Part shown: positions 24,898-34,417 of the stretch, piece by piece
Layout: each line of letters opens with the position of its first letter
Numbering within the stretch: the first letter of the stretch is position 1
Origin: an uncultured Anaeroplasmataceae bacterium
GTDB lineage: Bacteria > Bacillota_I > Bacilli_A > Acholeplasmatales > Anaeroplasmataceae
DNA: 64,000 bases
Direction of reading: 5' to 3'
Assembly: GCA_949840955.1 (NCBI GenBank)
Contig: CATKXV010000010.1
Location: 1-64,000 of the forward strand
Program-made: the position numbers and the translations under genes
The notes under the pieces: model-generated
The model's database searches: none
What the model saw: only the letters and a program-made list of their open reading frames with translations
What the model was told of the DNA's origin: nothing

Positions 24898-26328
24898 TTA
24901 TTTGGTTGGGGTTACCTTAGTTACGTGAGGCTGAACTCCATTATACCAATATAGGAAACCCTCTATATCTATCTTATCTCCATCTTTTAAGGCTTCTACT
25001 GCCTTATAGCAATCTGAATTTTCATCACACAGATAGGATTCAACTGTAAATGTATAGGTTGTTTTCCCATCACTTACATCAAAATATATATCATCTCCAC
25101 GAGTTCCTGCATTATTATGCTTATAATAAATTACATGCTCCTTATCCTTTGCAACAACCGTTAAGCCTTTAAATTTAGCAAACATATTTTGATATTGAAG
25201 TAAAGAGTCTTTTCCTAACTCATTTGTAGCATCTATTGGAGAGGCTGTATAGCGATCCCCTAAAACCTCATAGGTTGCTTCTGCTCCTGGAGCTAAGCCG
25301 TCAATTTCATTTTCTCCTGCCCAAGATGTTTTATTTCCTTTGATTCTAATCTTTTTTCCAAGGGTAAGCTTTGTATCATAATCGGATTTAGTACAAGGTA
25401 AATTATAGGCAAAATAACCACCTACATTATCTTCTAAATAAAAGGAAGCAACTCCTATTCCATCATTTTCCCACCATGCTTGTTTTCCTTGAATAAAGGC
25501 TTCTATCACAAGGGGTGTCCCATTTTCTGCTTTAGCATACTCTGCATGGGTGTTTGTTCCTTGTGCTTTGGTAAAAATGTTTGTTCCTGTTTTTGTAACC
25601 TTAGTTACATGAGGCTGTGCTCCATTATACCAATATAGGAAGGCCTCTACATTAACCTTATCTCCAACAGCAAGTGTCTTAACTGCGTTATAAACCTCGC
25701 TATCCTTATCACATAAATAGGATTCTACACAAGCTGATAGATAATGAACACCATCAGATAAGGTCAAATATAGGTCATCTCCATCTTTTCCTGAATTATC
25801 ATATTTATAATAAAATGCTGAAGTTCTATCCTCTTGAGCAACAACATATAAATCCTTAAATTCAACAGCCATATTTTGAGAATCAAGTAAAGTATCTGTA
25901 CCTAAAAATGCTGTTACATCCTTTGGAGTAGCAATATATTTTTTGTCCTTTAAAACGGTATAGGTTGCCTCTGCTCCTTCAGCTAAACCAGCTATCTCAA
26001 TTTCTCCAGCCCAATCCGTCTTCTGTCCTGTTACTTGAATCTTAGTTCCTATTGTCAAATCATTATCATAGGCATTTTTATCACAAGGAAGATTATAAAC
26101 GAAATATCCTCCATCTTGATCCTGTAAATAGAAGGTTGCTACACCAATTCCATCACTTTCCCACCAAGCTTGTTTCCCTTGAATATAGGCTTCAATTGTT
26201 ACTGTTGTCCCTTTTTCTGCTTTCAAATATTCTGCATGAGTTAAAGCCTTGGTTTCTTCCTTACTGCTACAAGAGCCTAAAAAAGCAACTGAAAGTATAG
26301 CTAAAAATCCTACAAATAATTTTTTCAT
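24898..26328 (-). CDS. Secreted lipoprotein with two long tandem repeats, OB-fold-like
   Basis: 476 aa from ATG 26328 (GAGAGG 7 bases upstream). A lipoprotein signal ends in LGSC. The mature protein is two copies of a unit of about 220 residues. Each copy holds IEA[YF]IQGKQAWWE, GG[YF]F.YNLPC, a [DS]WAGE.EI segment, VESYLCD and FLYWYNG.QPHVTKV. The copies are clearly homologous over their full length. The strand pattern and '[DG]xLxxGxKIxxxG' segments suggest OB-like barrels, which is inference. Acts outside the membrane; ligand unknown. It has a perfect consensus promoter and is a single-gene unit. Confidence 0.8.
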   Translation of the reverse strand: MKKLFVGFLAILSVAFLGSCSSKEETKALTHAEYLKAEKGTTVTIEAYIQGKQAWWESDGIGVATFYLQDQDGGYFVYNLPCDKNAYDNDLTIGTKIQVTGQKTDWAGEIEIAGLAEGAEATYTVLKDKKYIATPKDVTAFLGTDTLLDSQNMAVEFKDLYVVAQEDRTSAFYYKYDNSGKDGDDLYLTLSDGVHYLSACVESYLCDKDSEVYNAVKTLAVGDKVNVEAFLYWYNGAQPHVTKVTKTGTNIFTKAQGTNTHAEYAKAENGTPLVIEAFIQGKQAWWENDGIGVASFYLEDNVGGYFAYNLPCTKSDYDTKLTLGKKIRIKGNKTSWAGENEIDGLAPGAEATYEVLGDRYTASPIDATNELGKDSLLQYQNMFAKFKGLTVVAKDKEHVIYYKHNNAGTRGDDIYFDVSDGKTTYTFTVESYLCDENSDCYKAVEALKDGDKIDIEGFLYWYNGVQPHVTKVTPTK

Positions 26329-26363
26329 ACTAAAACCTCTCTTCATATTAAATATACACAAAT

Positions 26364-26392
26364 ATTATATTTTTTTTGATAAAATATGTCAA
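26364..26392 (-). promoter_or_regulatory. Perfect consensus SigA promoter of the lipoprotein gene
   Basis: Minus strand: TTGACA (26387-26392), 17-base spacer, TATAAT (26364-26369). It predicts high constitutive expression. Confidence 0.8.
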
Positions 26393-26444
26393 CAAATCTT
26401 AAAAAATAGTATAGTTTTTTGTCTTTTTTTTACTATTTTATAGT

Positions 26445-27878
26445 TTATTTTATCTCATATGTTGAAAGTTTATACCTTGTATCAACTAAAGAAAACAATT
26501 CCTCAATACTTTTTTTATCTCTAAATTTTTTATTAAACATAGCCTCAATTAAATAGCCTGCTGCTGATCTACAAAGGGAGGATCCATTAAATACAGGGGT
26601 AACAAACGTATGATCTATGTTATCAATAATGAGCTTTGTAGCCTTTCGTTTTACATCATACTCCGCTTCGTCCTTTAAATATTGCTGAAATTCATTAGAC
26701 TCAACCGCAGTTTTGGTTACAGGCAAATACCCTTCTGTCTTAGAAAAGGAAATCTGCGTTTTTTGAGTTAGTAAATATTGCATAAATAGCCAGGTTGCTA
26801 AAACCTCTTGTGGATCCTCCTTATAAAATAAGCACATAGATGGTCCCTGTGATATCATCCAAGGATTTTCCTTATTCACTTGAGGAACTGTAGTTACAAG
26901 AGTTTCAAAGTCTACAACCTCAGATTGAGGAATATCAAGCAAAGGAGCTTTACTCCCTAGCCATGTAGATCCCGCTGTAGAATCTATAGCAAAAATACAT
27001 TGACCTTTATTATAAAAATTTCCTGGATAGCTAACGCGCTTAAAGGTATCAAAATAGCCTTGATCAATAGGCTCAACCAAATCAAGAAGCATTTGACTTA
27101 CCTCTTCACTTAGGAATTCTACCTTTCCCTTAGAGGTTGTATATTTAAAATTATGCTGCTTACAAAGCTGTATAAACATATTATCTGTGGATTTGTAGAT
27201 TAAAGGAATCATAGCCTTTTGTTCCAAAGTAGCCTTTTGCTTTGCATATTTTGATACCTCCCATATATACTCCCAGGTAAAGGTTTCAGGTATCTCAAAG
27301 CCATTTTCCTTTAAATAGGTTTGATTCACATAAAGGGCTTCAGAGGAACGCATAAAGGGGAGGATACAATACTTATCCTGAATGATACATTCATCCAAAA
27401 ACTTAGAAAAAATATCTTCCTTATGTATCGATTGAAATTTTAATTCTTTTCCACCCAAGCCATATTTTTCATTTTCTATTAACGAATTTAAAGGAACGAC
27501 AACATTTTGCCCTTCCATATAGGTTGCAACATGATCTGGATAGGCAATAGATGCATTGGGCGTTGTATTCGTAGAAATATTGGTTATCACATCTGAATAA
27601 ATTTTTGTATAATCACTATATTGGATAACCTGAATATGGATATTTGGATATAATTTTTGAAATTCCTCTACAGCTTGATTAAAAATTTCCTGCTGAATTT
27701 TATTCGTATCATTTTTTGCCCAAAAGGTAATTTGATGCTCCTTTGTTTCATCAAAAGCCTCTGGAACCTCAAAATCAATCGCTTCTATTTTATCATTCTT
27801 GGGAACAAGCCTTCCATGACAGGCCGTTAAACCAAGAGTAAGAAAAGCTATGCTAAGAATTATGTAAATTTTTTTCAT
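26445..27878 (-). CDS. Extracellular solute-binding lipoprotein of a carbohydrate ABC importer
   Basis: 477 aa. A lipoprotein signal ends in LTAC. The mature part has the family-1 sugar-binding opening (HQITFWAKNDT, then VEEFQKLYPNIHIQV) and the C-terminal WLFMQYLLT hinge segment. It delivers a sugar to the two permeases encoded directly upstream (6 bases away). ATG 27878 is chosen; TTG 27887 and an out-of-frame ATG lie within the ribosome-site region. No ATPase gene is near, so a shared MsmK/MalK-type ATPase elsewhere is expected. Substrate unknown. Confidence 0.88.
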   Translation of the reverse strand: MKKIYIILSIAFLTLGLTACHGRLVPKNDKIEAIDFEVPEAFDETKEHQITFWAKNDTNKIQQEIFNQAVEEFQKLYPNIHIQVIQYSDYTKIYSDVITNISTNTTPNASIAYPDHVATYMEGQNVVVPLNSLIENEKYGLGGKELKFQSIHKEDIFSKFLDECIIQDKYCILPFMRSSEALYVNQTYLKENGFEIPETFTWEYIWEVSKYAKQKATLEQKAMIPLIYKSTDNMFIQLCKQHNFKYTTSKGKVEFLSEEVSQMLLDLVEPIDQGYFDTFKRVSYPGNFYNKGQCIFAIDSTAGSTWLGSKAPLLDIPQSEVVDFETLVTTVPQVNKENPWMISQGPSMCLFYKEDPQEVLATWLFMQYLLTQKTQISFSKTEGYLPVTKTAVESNEFQQYLKDEAEYDVKRKATKLIIDNIDHTFVTPVFNGSSLCRSAAGYLIEAMFNKKFRDKKSIEELFSLVDTRYKLSTYEIK

Positions 27879-27893
27879 GCATTTCAACTCCTT

Positions 27894-28736
27894 TTATCCC
27901 TTTGAACCACTTCTAGCTACACCAGACATGATTTGCTTTCTAAATACTATAAATAAAAGTAAGATGGGTACAGAAACACATACAACAGCAGCCATCATTC
28001 CAGGTATATCTGCCATACCCATGCTTTGCTCCTTTATCATTTGAATTCCATTGCTGACAAGATAGTAATCCTTATCCGTTGTAATTAGTCTAGGCCATAC
28101 ATAGGAGTTCCAGCATTCAATAAATTTTAAAATAGTTATGGTAAGAATGGTTGGCTTAGATAAGGGGAATAAAATCTTGAATAGATATTTAAAATCAGAG
28201 GTTCCATCTATTTTTGCCGCATAATATATATCATCAGAAACCTGCATGAAATTTTGCCTTAATAAATAGATATAGAATACAGACAGGATGGATGGTAAAA
28301 TTAAACCAACAAAGGTATTTCGCCAATCCAAATGAACAACCGTAACATAATTTGTTATGATAACAAGCTCATTAGGAATCATCATCATAGCTAAAAACAA
28401 AACAAAAACAATATTTTTTCCTCTAAATTCTAATCTTGCAAATGCAAAAGCTGCAAGCAAAGAAACAAAAACCATAAGAAATGTTGTAGTTGTAGAAAAA
28501 ATAATTGTATTGAGCATATATCTTCCTAGCTTCGATACTGTCCAAACGGATATATAGTTCTCAAAGGTAGGAGGTATAGCAATGAATTGAGGTATCGTCT
28601 CTGAATTATAGGCTGAATATGTTTTAAAGGAGGTTAATACCATCCAATAAAATGGAAATAACACAAATAAAGCCCATACAAGCAAAAGGATATAAATTCC
28701 GATTTTACTTATGACTTTTCTTCTTTTTTCTTCCAT
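27894..28736 (-). CDS. Carbohydrate ABC permease, MalG type
   Basis: 280 aa, six membrane helices. The cytoplasmic EAA loop reads YYAAKIDGTSDFKYLFKILF (about residues 181-200), the contact site for the ATPase. The C-terminal end (ARSGSKG) matches MalG-type CUT1 permeases. It partners the MalF-type permease 14 bases upstream and the binding protein downstream. Confidence 0.93.
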   Translation of the reverse strand: MEEKRRKVISKIGIYILLLVWALFVLFPFYWMVLTSFKTYSAYNSETIPQFIAIPPTFENYISVWTVSKLGRYMLNTIIFSTTTTFLMVFVSLLAAFAFARLEFRGKNIVFVLFLAMMMIPNELVIITNYVTVVHLDWRNTFVGLILPSILSVFYIYLLRQNFMQVSDDIYYAAKIDGTSDFKYLFKILFPLSKPTILTITILKFIECWNSYVWPRLITTDKDYYLVSNGIQMIKEQSMGMADIPGMMAAVVCVSVPILLLFIVFRKQIMSGVARSGSKG

Positions 28737-28750
28737 GGTGTACTCCTTCC

Positions 28751-29638
28751 CTAATAATATACTTTCTTATTACTTACAAACAGATTGATACAGGTTATTG
28801 TAAATATGATACAGAACAAAAGGATTGCAGCTGCGGCAGCATAGGATGGATAGCCTCCTGTTTCAAAATAAAGCATATTGTAAACATAGCCTACAATGGT
28901 ATTCATTTCTGAAGAATTCAAATCCTCACCAAATAAAGCTACTGCATTATTATACTCCTTAAATGCACCGATAAAGCCTGTAATCAGTAAATAAGCTATC
29001 ATTGGAGAAATCATAGGAACCGTTATCTTACGAAACATAGTAAAGCCTGAGGCTTGATCTAGCTTTGCTGCATTATAATATTGCTTATTAACAGACTGTA
29101 AAGCTCCTACGAGTACAAGAACCTTAAAGGGCATTACGGTCCAGATAATATAAAAGCTTAAAACCAGCATCTTTGCCCAATGAGGTCCACGAATAAAATC
29201 AATTGGATCAATATGAAACCAGCCCAAAATCATATTAGCTAGTCCATTACTTAAGGGGGTTTTATCAAATATGATTAGGAAAACAAGTCCTACAGCTAAG
29301 GTGTTTGTCACATAGGGCAAAAAGAAAATGGTCTCAAAGATTTTTTTCAAAGGCTTGATGCTATTTAATCCAACAGCCAATAAAATTGCAATCAGGGTGG
29401 ATATAGGAACAGTAATTAAAATGATAAAGGAATTTTTTACCGCAGATAAAAAATCAGGATCCTTTAAAACATATTGATAATTTCCAAAGCCAACCCCTGT
29501 GTAGGTTTGGGTTACAAACGCAAAATTTTCTTCAAAGGAATAAATGATAACGTCAATTAAAGGATAGAGCATAAAAACACTGAGTAATACAAGTGCTGGT
29601 AATAAATAGAGCCATGCCTTCCAATTGTTTTTTTTCAT
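28751..29638 (-). CDS. Carbohydrate ABC permease, MalF type
   Basis: 295 aa, six membrane helices. The EAA loop reads YYNAAKLDQASGFTMFRKIT (about 187-206). An N-terminal YLLPALVLLSVFMLYPL helix is typical of the CUT1 MalF-like subunit. It follows the CotH-like gene by 33 bases and is part of the same operon. Confidence 0.93.
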   Translation of the reverse strand: MKKNNWKAWLYLLPALVLLSVFMLYPLIDVIIYSFEENFAFVTQTYTGVGFGNYQYVLKDPDFLSAVKNSFIILITVPISTLIAILLAVGLNSIKPLKKIFETIFFLPYVTNTLAVGLVFLIIFDKTPLSNGLANMILGWFHIDPIDFIRGPHWAKMLVLSFYIIWTVMPFKVLVLVGALQSVNKQYYNAAKLDQASGFTMFRKITVPMISPMIAYLLITGFIGAFKEYNNAVALFGEDLNSSEMNTIVGYVYNMLYFETGGYPSYAAAAAILLFCIIFTITCINLFVSNKKVYY

Positions 29639-29671
29639 TTTTCATCTTCTCCTTTCTCTGCACAAAATGAG

Positions 29672-31543
29672 CTATTTTTTTATAATAGAAAGTCCTTCAT
29701 CTAGAATTTGAATGGTATAATAGCCAGATTCCTTCACTCCTATATTATGATTATCACTTGCAGAAAGAAAGAGCTTATTATCTATCAAATTCGTATAATT
29801 CCATTCTGTCTTCCAATCCCTAGAAGCAATTTTAAAGGATTGATTTGCCTCTAAAAAAATTTCTATCGTGGGTATACCAGCAATCATTCTCAATTGATAT
29901 GAGGACTCTATGCCATTCCAGTCATTCATATTTCCTCTAAGATAGTAGGAGGAATAGTTAATTTCTTCGATTTGACTTGTCCAGTCCTTGCTTAAAAAGC
30001 TTTCTCTTTTTTTCGTCAAATAAACTTCTATGGATAAATTCCACTCATCCTCTAGGCTTGTCGCCTCTTTTAACGAAAATACTATAGGCTTTGTTAAGAT
30101 ATTTTTTCCTAATTTAACATCTTCTTCATATTGCAGGGCCTTTGTATAATACTTCAAAAATGTATCAAAGGAAAACCATTTTGTATCCAGTATTTCCTGA
30201 ATTCTTCTCACATAATCCTTACGGATTTGTTCATTTCCTCCACTCAATATGCTTTTCTCAAAGAAAGGCATATCATTGGGCATATATCCCGTTTGTAAAT
30301 CAAAAGGTCCATTTAAGGCACCGTGATGCTTCGTAGGGTTCCCCGTTCCTCCTGTTGACCCTAAAGCACGATCAGAATCTGTTGGAATAAAAAATGCGAG
30401 AGATGTATCCTTAGTAAAATATAGATATGTGTTATTAAAATTACCTCTTAAATCATCTGGATCCCCTAGCAAATAGGAAATAGCTAAATAGGTTATAACA
30501 CTATCATATACGGTATTCTTTTTGAGAAAATCATCAAAATCTGAAGTGGAGGTATCCATAATTTCCTGAATAAAGGCTTTTAATGCCTCATGCTTGGAGG
30601 TTTTCTTATTGGATTTTAAATCATAGGGAAAAGAAATCTCTTTGTAATGATCTCCATCCTTGATTTGATATTCTACTCCAAATAAAGAATCATCTAAGGA
30701 ATTCAGCTTTGCACCAACATTCGTCCAACCTAATTTATATAAATCCCCTTTAGCACTTTCCTTTACAAGATTTCTTTTAATAAAGTCCTTATTGATATCC
30801 TCTATTGCTAAATAAACTCCTAAATTCTCTTTTTGATTCTTTATATTCATTTCCAATTGGATTAAATTACAATGGGGTGCAAGTACATCATTATTCCGAT
30901 AAATTTCATTTGCATAATATTCCTTTAAATACGTTCCATCTGCATTTCTATTCCATCTTAAAATCAATTTATCTAGTCCGAAAAAGGTTCTATTTTCTCG
31001 ATAATCCAAAGCCTCTTTATCCTGCCATACATCCTTTTCATCACGAAACTCATCATCAAAGGTTTCACTGAAGGACAGTTTATAATGTCTTAAATTGATT
31101 TTACCATCCTCTGTTAAAATGCTGCCTCTAGATGAATTTCCCTTTTGACGGATTCCAACATCCTCATAATGAAATTGTAATGTATTATAATATATATTTA
31201 AATTACACTTATGATAGCTTTCCTTATTTCCAACCTCATAGTCCTGGTTCAATTTTTGTAATGTTTCTTGCGTTATCTCTACTTCTAGCTTGATTTTATA
31301 ATCTAAATTGAAAAAATCTAAGGCTCCCTTTTGATATTTGGATTGAAATATGCCCTTGCGAATACCAACCTGCTCCGCTGATAAGACCTTATATTCCTCT
31401 TCCATAGAGGTATCTTGGGTAGATGTTTGAACATAATCCCCATATCCCAAATCATATTTTCCTAGCAAATCTTTTTTAGCTTTACAGCTCGTAAAAGCCA
31501 AAAGCATACCGATGATAGCTATAAAATAAAATAATTTTTTCAT
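29672..31543 (-). CDS. CotH-family lipoprotein with a C-terminal carbohydrate-binding-like domain
   Basis: 623 aa. A lipoprotein signal ends in FTSC. The middle is a CotH kinase-like domain (about 75-420). It includes VGIRQKGNSSRG, a DPDDLRGNFNN segment and TDSDRALG, which holds the conserved acidic/Arg pair. CotH phosphorylates spore-coat proteins in Bacillus. The last 93 residues (531-623) resemble a starch-module-like beta sandwich (YYLRGNMNDWNG, then FKIASRDWKTEW). It overlaps uvrC by 4 bases and precedes the sugar permeases. A role in surface glycan handling fits the context but is inferred. Confidence 0.83.
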   Translation of the reverse strand: MKKLFYFIAIIGMLLAFTSCKAKKDLLGKYDLGYGDYVQTSTQDTSMEEEYKVLSAEQVGIRKGIFQSKYQKGALDFFNLDYKIKLEVEITQETLQKLNQDYEVGNKESYHKCNLNIYYNTLQFHYEDVGIRQKGNSSRGSILTEDGKINLRHYKLSFSETFDDEFRDEKDVWQDKEALDYRENRTFFGLDKLILRWNRNADGTYLKEYYANEIYRNNDVLAPHCNLIQLEMNIKNQKENLGVYLAIEDINKDFIKRNLVKESAKGDLYKLGWTNVGAKLNSLDDSLFGVEYQIKDGDHYKEISFPYDLKSNKKTSKHEALKAFIQEIMDTSTSDFDDFLKKNTVYDSVITYLAISYLLGDPDDLRGNFNNTYLYFTKDTSLAFFIPTDSDRALGSTGGTGNPTKHHGALNGPFDLQTGYMPNDMPFFEKSILSGGNEQIRKDYVRRIQEILDTKWFSFDTFLKYYTKALQYEEDVKLGKNILTKPIVFSLKEATSLEDEWNLSIEVYLTKKRESFLSKDWTSQIEEINYSSYYLRGNMNDWNGIESSYQLRMIAGIPTIEIFLEANQSFKIASRDWKTEWNYTNLIDNKLFLSASDNHNIGVKESGYYTIQILDEGLSIIKK

Positions 31544-33309
31544 GATTGACTCTCTTCCTTTTTAAAATATTCATAAATCGTTTTTGCTAGAGCTTCAGGC
31601 ATTCCTGAGGTCTTTAGTTCCTCTATAGAGGCTTCCTTAATATGGTCTATACTGACAAAATAGGTTAATAGCTGTTCCTTTCTCTTTGGACCTAAGCCGG
31701 GAATTGGATCAAGCAAAGAAGAGAAAAGTCCCTTAGCCTTATTGCTTCTAAAAAAACTAATTGCGAAATCATGAACTCGCTGAGATATATCAGCCAAAAG
31801 TAAATAAATAGAGGAATTTTTGTCTAAGGAAATTAATGCTTCCTCAAAGAAGATTTTTGAAGCCTTATGGCGATCATTTTTCTGTATTCCCATGACAGGA
31901 ATATCAATATTAAGACCTTCAAGTACCTCTTTGGCAGCATGGACCTGAATTTCTCCACCATCCATTACAATTAAATCTGGGAATACTCCCTCCTCCATAA
32001 GCAAACGAAAGTATCTACGATAGATGACCTCCTTCATAGATTCATAATCATTTGCACCAACAACCGTTTTAATATGATATTTTCGAAACTCCTTAGGGGC
32101 AGGCTTACCATTGATATAGCATACCATTGCAGAAACAGGATACTCTCCATATAAATTGGAATTATCAAAGGCTTCAATTCTTTTTGGAGTTGGTATACCT
32201 AAAAGATTTCCTAATTCCTCTATGGTTTCTAATTTTTTTAATACTTGATTTCTATAAATGTTTCTCTTATTTTCCAAATTGAATTTTGCATTATCATTTG
32301 CCATATCCAAAATTTCTTTTTTCTTGCCTAGCTTGGCCTCATAAATCTGTATCCCTAGAGCCTCAGCAAGCAGGGTGGCATCAAAGGCCTTAAAGCAGAT
32401 TTCCTTAGGCTTAGAATTCACCTCATAAAATTGCAAAAGATAGTTGATGGTTTCATCCTCTAAGCTATCATATTTATTGATAATCGTTTGATGATTCTGG
32501 ACAATATTTCCATTACGAGTAATAAGAATATCGATGGAAATATCATCCTCATCCTGATATATTCCGATATAATCCCTACTCGTCAAATCATTGATAGAAA
32601 TCTTCTGCTTAGCTATGGTATCCTCAATTGCTAATTTCAAATCACGATACTCTTTGGCCTTTTCAAATTCAAGCTTTGAAGAGGCCTCTAGCATTCGCTT
32701 GGTAATATCCTCTAATACCTCCTTAGCATCTCCATTTAAAAAGCTCGTCACCTTAGCCCTATGTACAGTATAATCCATGGATTCCTTATGGATACAAGGT
32801 CCCAAGCATTGATGAAGATGATAGTAAAGGCATTCCTTTTTTGGAAGGGTATGACATTTTCTAAAGGGATAAATCTGATTTAATACATCAATGGTTGTCC
32901 TTGCAGCTCTAACGTTCGGATAGGGTCCAAAATATCGAGCAAAGCTTTTCTTTCTTTGATTTCTTGTTACAATCAGTCTTGGATGCTCCTCATTTGTAAG
33001 AGCTATATAAGGGTAGGTTTTATCATCCTTTAGCATAATATTATACTTCGGATCATATTCCTTAATCATGTTAATTTCTAATACAAATGCCTCTAGTTCG
33101 CTTGCTGTAATCACATAAGAAAAATCAGCAATTTCACTAACCAAGCGTGTTGTCTTTGCGTTATGGACTCCATGAAAATAGCTTCGAACTCTATTTTTAA
33201 GATTTTTAGCCTTACCCACATAAATAATTTCATTATTCTTATCTCGCATCTGGTAGCAGCCTGGACGATCAGGTAAAAGCTTTAGCTTTTCTTCTATAAT
33301 CGCTATCAT
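31540..33309 (-). CDS. uvrC: Excinuclease ABC subunit C
   Basis: 589 aa. Makes both incisions in nucleotide-excision repair. An N-terminal GIY-YIG nuclease (RPGCYQMRDKNN, IIYVGKAKNLKNRV), a UVR helix pair (FEKAKEYRDLKLAIE near 216), the RNase H-like endonuclease (DNSNLYGEYPVSAMV, then VMDGGEIQV) and C-terminal helix-hairpin-helix (IPGLGPKRKEQLL) are all present. The start is immediately after the upstream gene's stop, and the end overlaps the CotH-like gene by 4 bases. Confidence 0.95.
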   Translation of the reverse strand: MIAIIEEKLKLLPDRPGCYQMRDKNNEIIYVGKAKNLKNRVRSYFHGVHNAKTTRLVSEIADFSYVITASELEAFVLEINMIKEYDPKYNIMLKDDKTYPYIALTNEEHPRLIVTRNQRKKSFARYFGPYPNVRAARTTIDVLNQIYPFRKCHTLPKKECLYYHLHQCLGPCIHKESMDYTVHRAKVTSFLNGDAKEVLEDITKRMLEASSKLEFEKAKEYRDLKLAIEDTIAKQKISINDLTSRDYIGIYQDEDDISIDILITRNGNIVQNHQTIINKYDSLEDETINYLLQFYEVNSKPKEICFKAFDATLLAEALGIQIYEAKLGKKKEILDMANDNAKFNLENKRNIYRNQVLKKLETIEELGNLLGIPTPKRIEAFDNSNLYGEYPVSAMVCYINGKPAPKEFRKYHIKTVVGANDYESMKEVIYRRYFRLLMEEGVFPDLIVMDGGEIQVHAAKEVLEGLNIDIPVMGIQKNDRHKASKIFFEEALISLDKNSSIYLLLADISQRVHDFAISFFRSNKAKGLFSSLLDPIPGLGPKRKEQLLTYFVSIDHIKEASIEELKTSGMPEALAKTIYEYFKKEESQS

Positions 33310-34065
33310 TTATTCATCATCCTTATTATTCAAATGCTTGGCTATAAATTCCGTTATACTCAACCGCTTTTTTCCTTTTCCAACCTTACGCAAAGATAAA
33401 TTAGGATATTTTGCAATAAATTCCTTTAATTTTAAAGCTATTGTCGTATTATTCAAATACTCCTTCGTCTCATTTAGCTTTTCTTGAGCTGATTGCTTAA
33501 TTTCCTTTAAACGATCTCCTGCCTCTTCGGTAAGATGATTTATCTTGGCAACAACCTTAGCTATATTTATATTCTTAATTGTAGAGAAAATCGTATCTAT
33601 ACTTATGCCGATTCCCAAAATGATATCTATAATTCGGATGGATAAGCCCCCCATCATTTCCACCATTTTGGATATGAGTGGGTGAATTCCATAAATAACA
33701 AGCATGACTAAGCCTCCAAAAAGTAAGGAATTTAATAGGCATACACGTCCATTGATATTGCATTTTCTCTTAGAGTAATCCCACCAGCGCATATGAAAAA
33801 TAAGCTCCATTACATAGCTTGTCAAATATTCTAGGGTTGAGGTTAAAAGAATCCCTAATAAAAATACCAAATACCACATTTTAGAAATTGGGAGCATAGC
33901 TAAAAGAATAATGACTGCCCCAAATCCATAAATTGGACAGATGGGCATATATAAATACCCACGATTGACAAGTTTCCTTTGACCGATAGAACAATAGACA
34001 ACCTCACAAAGATAGCCTAAAAAGGCATAAACAAAAAAACAAAAAACATATTTTTCAAAATCCAT
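33310..34065 (-). CDS. CmpB-like membrane protein (putative ABC-transporter type IV family)
   Basis: 251 aa from ATG 34065 (AAGGGGTGG just upstream; the earlier GTG lies in that site). About five N-terminal membrane helices contain the family motifs GYLCEVVYCSI, NRGYLYMPICPIYG, LEYLTSY and MRWWDYS. A charged coiled-coil-like tail of about 85 residues follows. The family is annotated as an ABC-transporter relative, but its function is unknown. It is the first gene of the operon that continues with uvrC, the CotH-like gene and the sugar importer. Confidence 0.85.
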   Translation of the reverse strand: MDFEKYVFCFFVYAFLGYLCEVVYCSIGQRKLVNRGYLYMPICPIYGFGAVIILLAMLPISKMWYLVFLLGILLTSTLEYLTSYVMELIFHMRWWDYSKRKCNINGRVCLLNSLLFGGLVMLVIYGIHPLISKMVEMMGGLSIRIIDIILGIGISIDTIFSTIKNINIAKVVAKINHLTEEAGDRLKEIKQSAQEKLNETKEYLNNTTIALKLKEFIAKYPNLSLRKVGKGKKRLSITEFIAKHLNNKDDE

Positions 34066-34085
34066 AACGACCACCCCTTAAAGAG

Positions 34086-34125
34086 AAAAATGTGGCTAAT
34101 AGCTTTAGCTAAAACTATTAACCAC
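34086..34125 (-). terminator. Terminator of gmk-rpoZ
   Basis: GTGGCTAATAG (34092-34102) pairs with CTATTAACCAC (34115-34125), one mismatch. A T-rich tract follows on the minus strand just before the CmpB-like gene. Confidence 0.75.
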
Positions 34126-34131
34126 AGTATA

Positions 34132-34353
34132 TTACTTAAATGTCATCTTAGTTTTGCCAACTAAAATTTCTTCTAATGCCTGCCCAACAGGCTTAACGCA
34201 CATACCATCCTCATAGGAAGTATAATCCTCTTCCTCAATAATCTTGGCTCTTTTAGCTGCTGCATAGGCTAATTTATATTTTGAATCAATTTTATCCAGT
34301 AATGCATCTACAGAAGGATAACGCATACCATCATAATTCTTTCTATTTGACAT
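34132..34353 (-). CDS. rpoZ: RNA polymerase omega subunit
   Basis: 73 aa from ATG 34353 (GGAAG 7 bases upstream). Assembles RNA polymerase. It has the short family pattern: RYPSVDALLDKIDSKYKL at the N-terminus, AAAKRAK helix, and a KPVGQALEEILVGK end. It lies 64 bases after gmk, the usual order in Bacilli. Confidence 0.93.
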   Translation of the reverse strand: MSNRKNYDGMRYPSVDALLDKIDSKYKLAYAAAKRAKIIEEEDYTSYEDGMCVKPVGQALEEILVGKTKMTFK

Positions 34354-34417
34354 CTTTTTTCTTCCTTTCAAACTACTTTTAATTATAACATATTTATGAA
34401 AAAAATAAAGAAAATAT

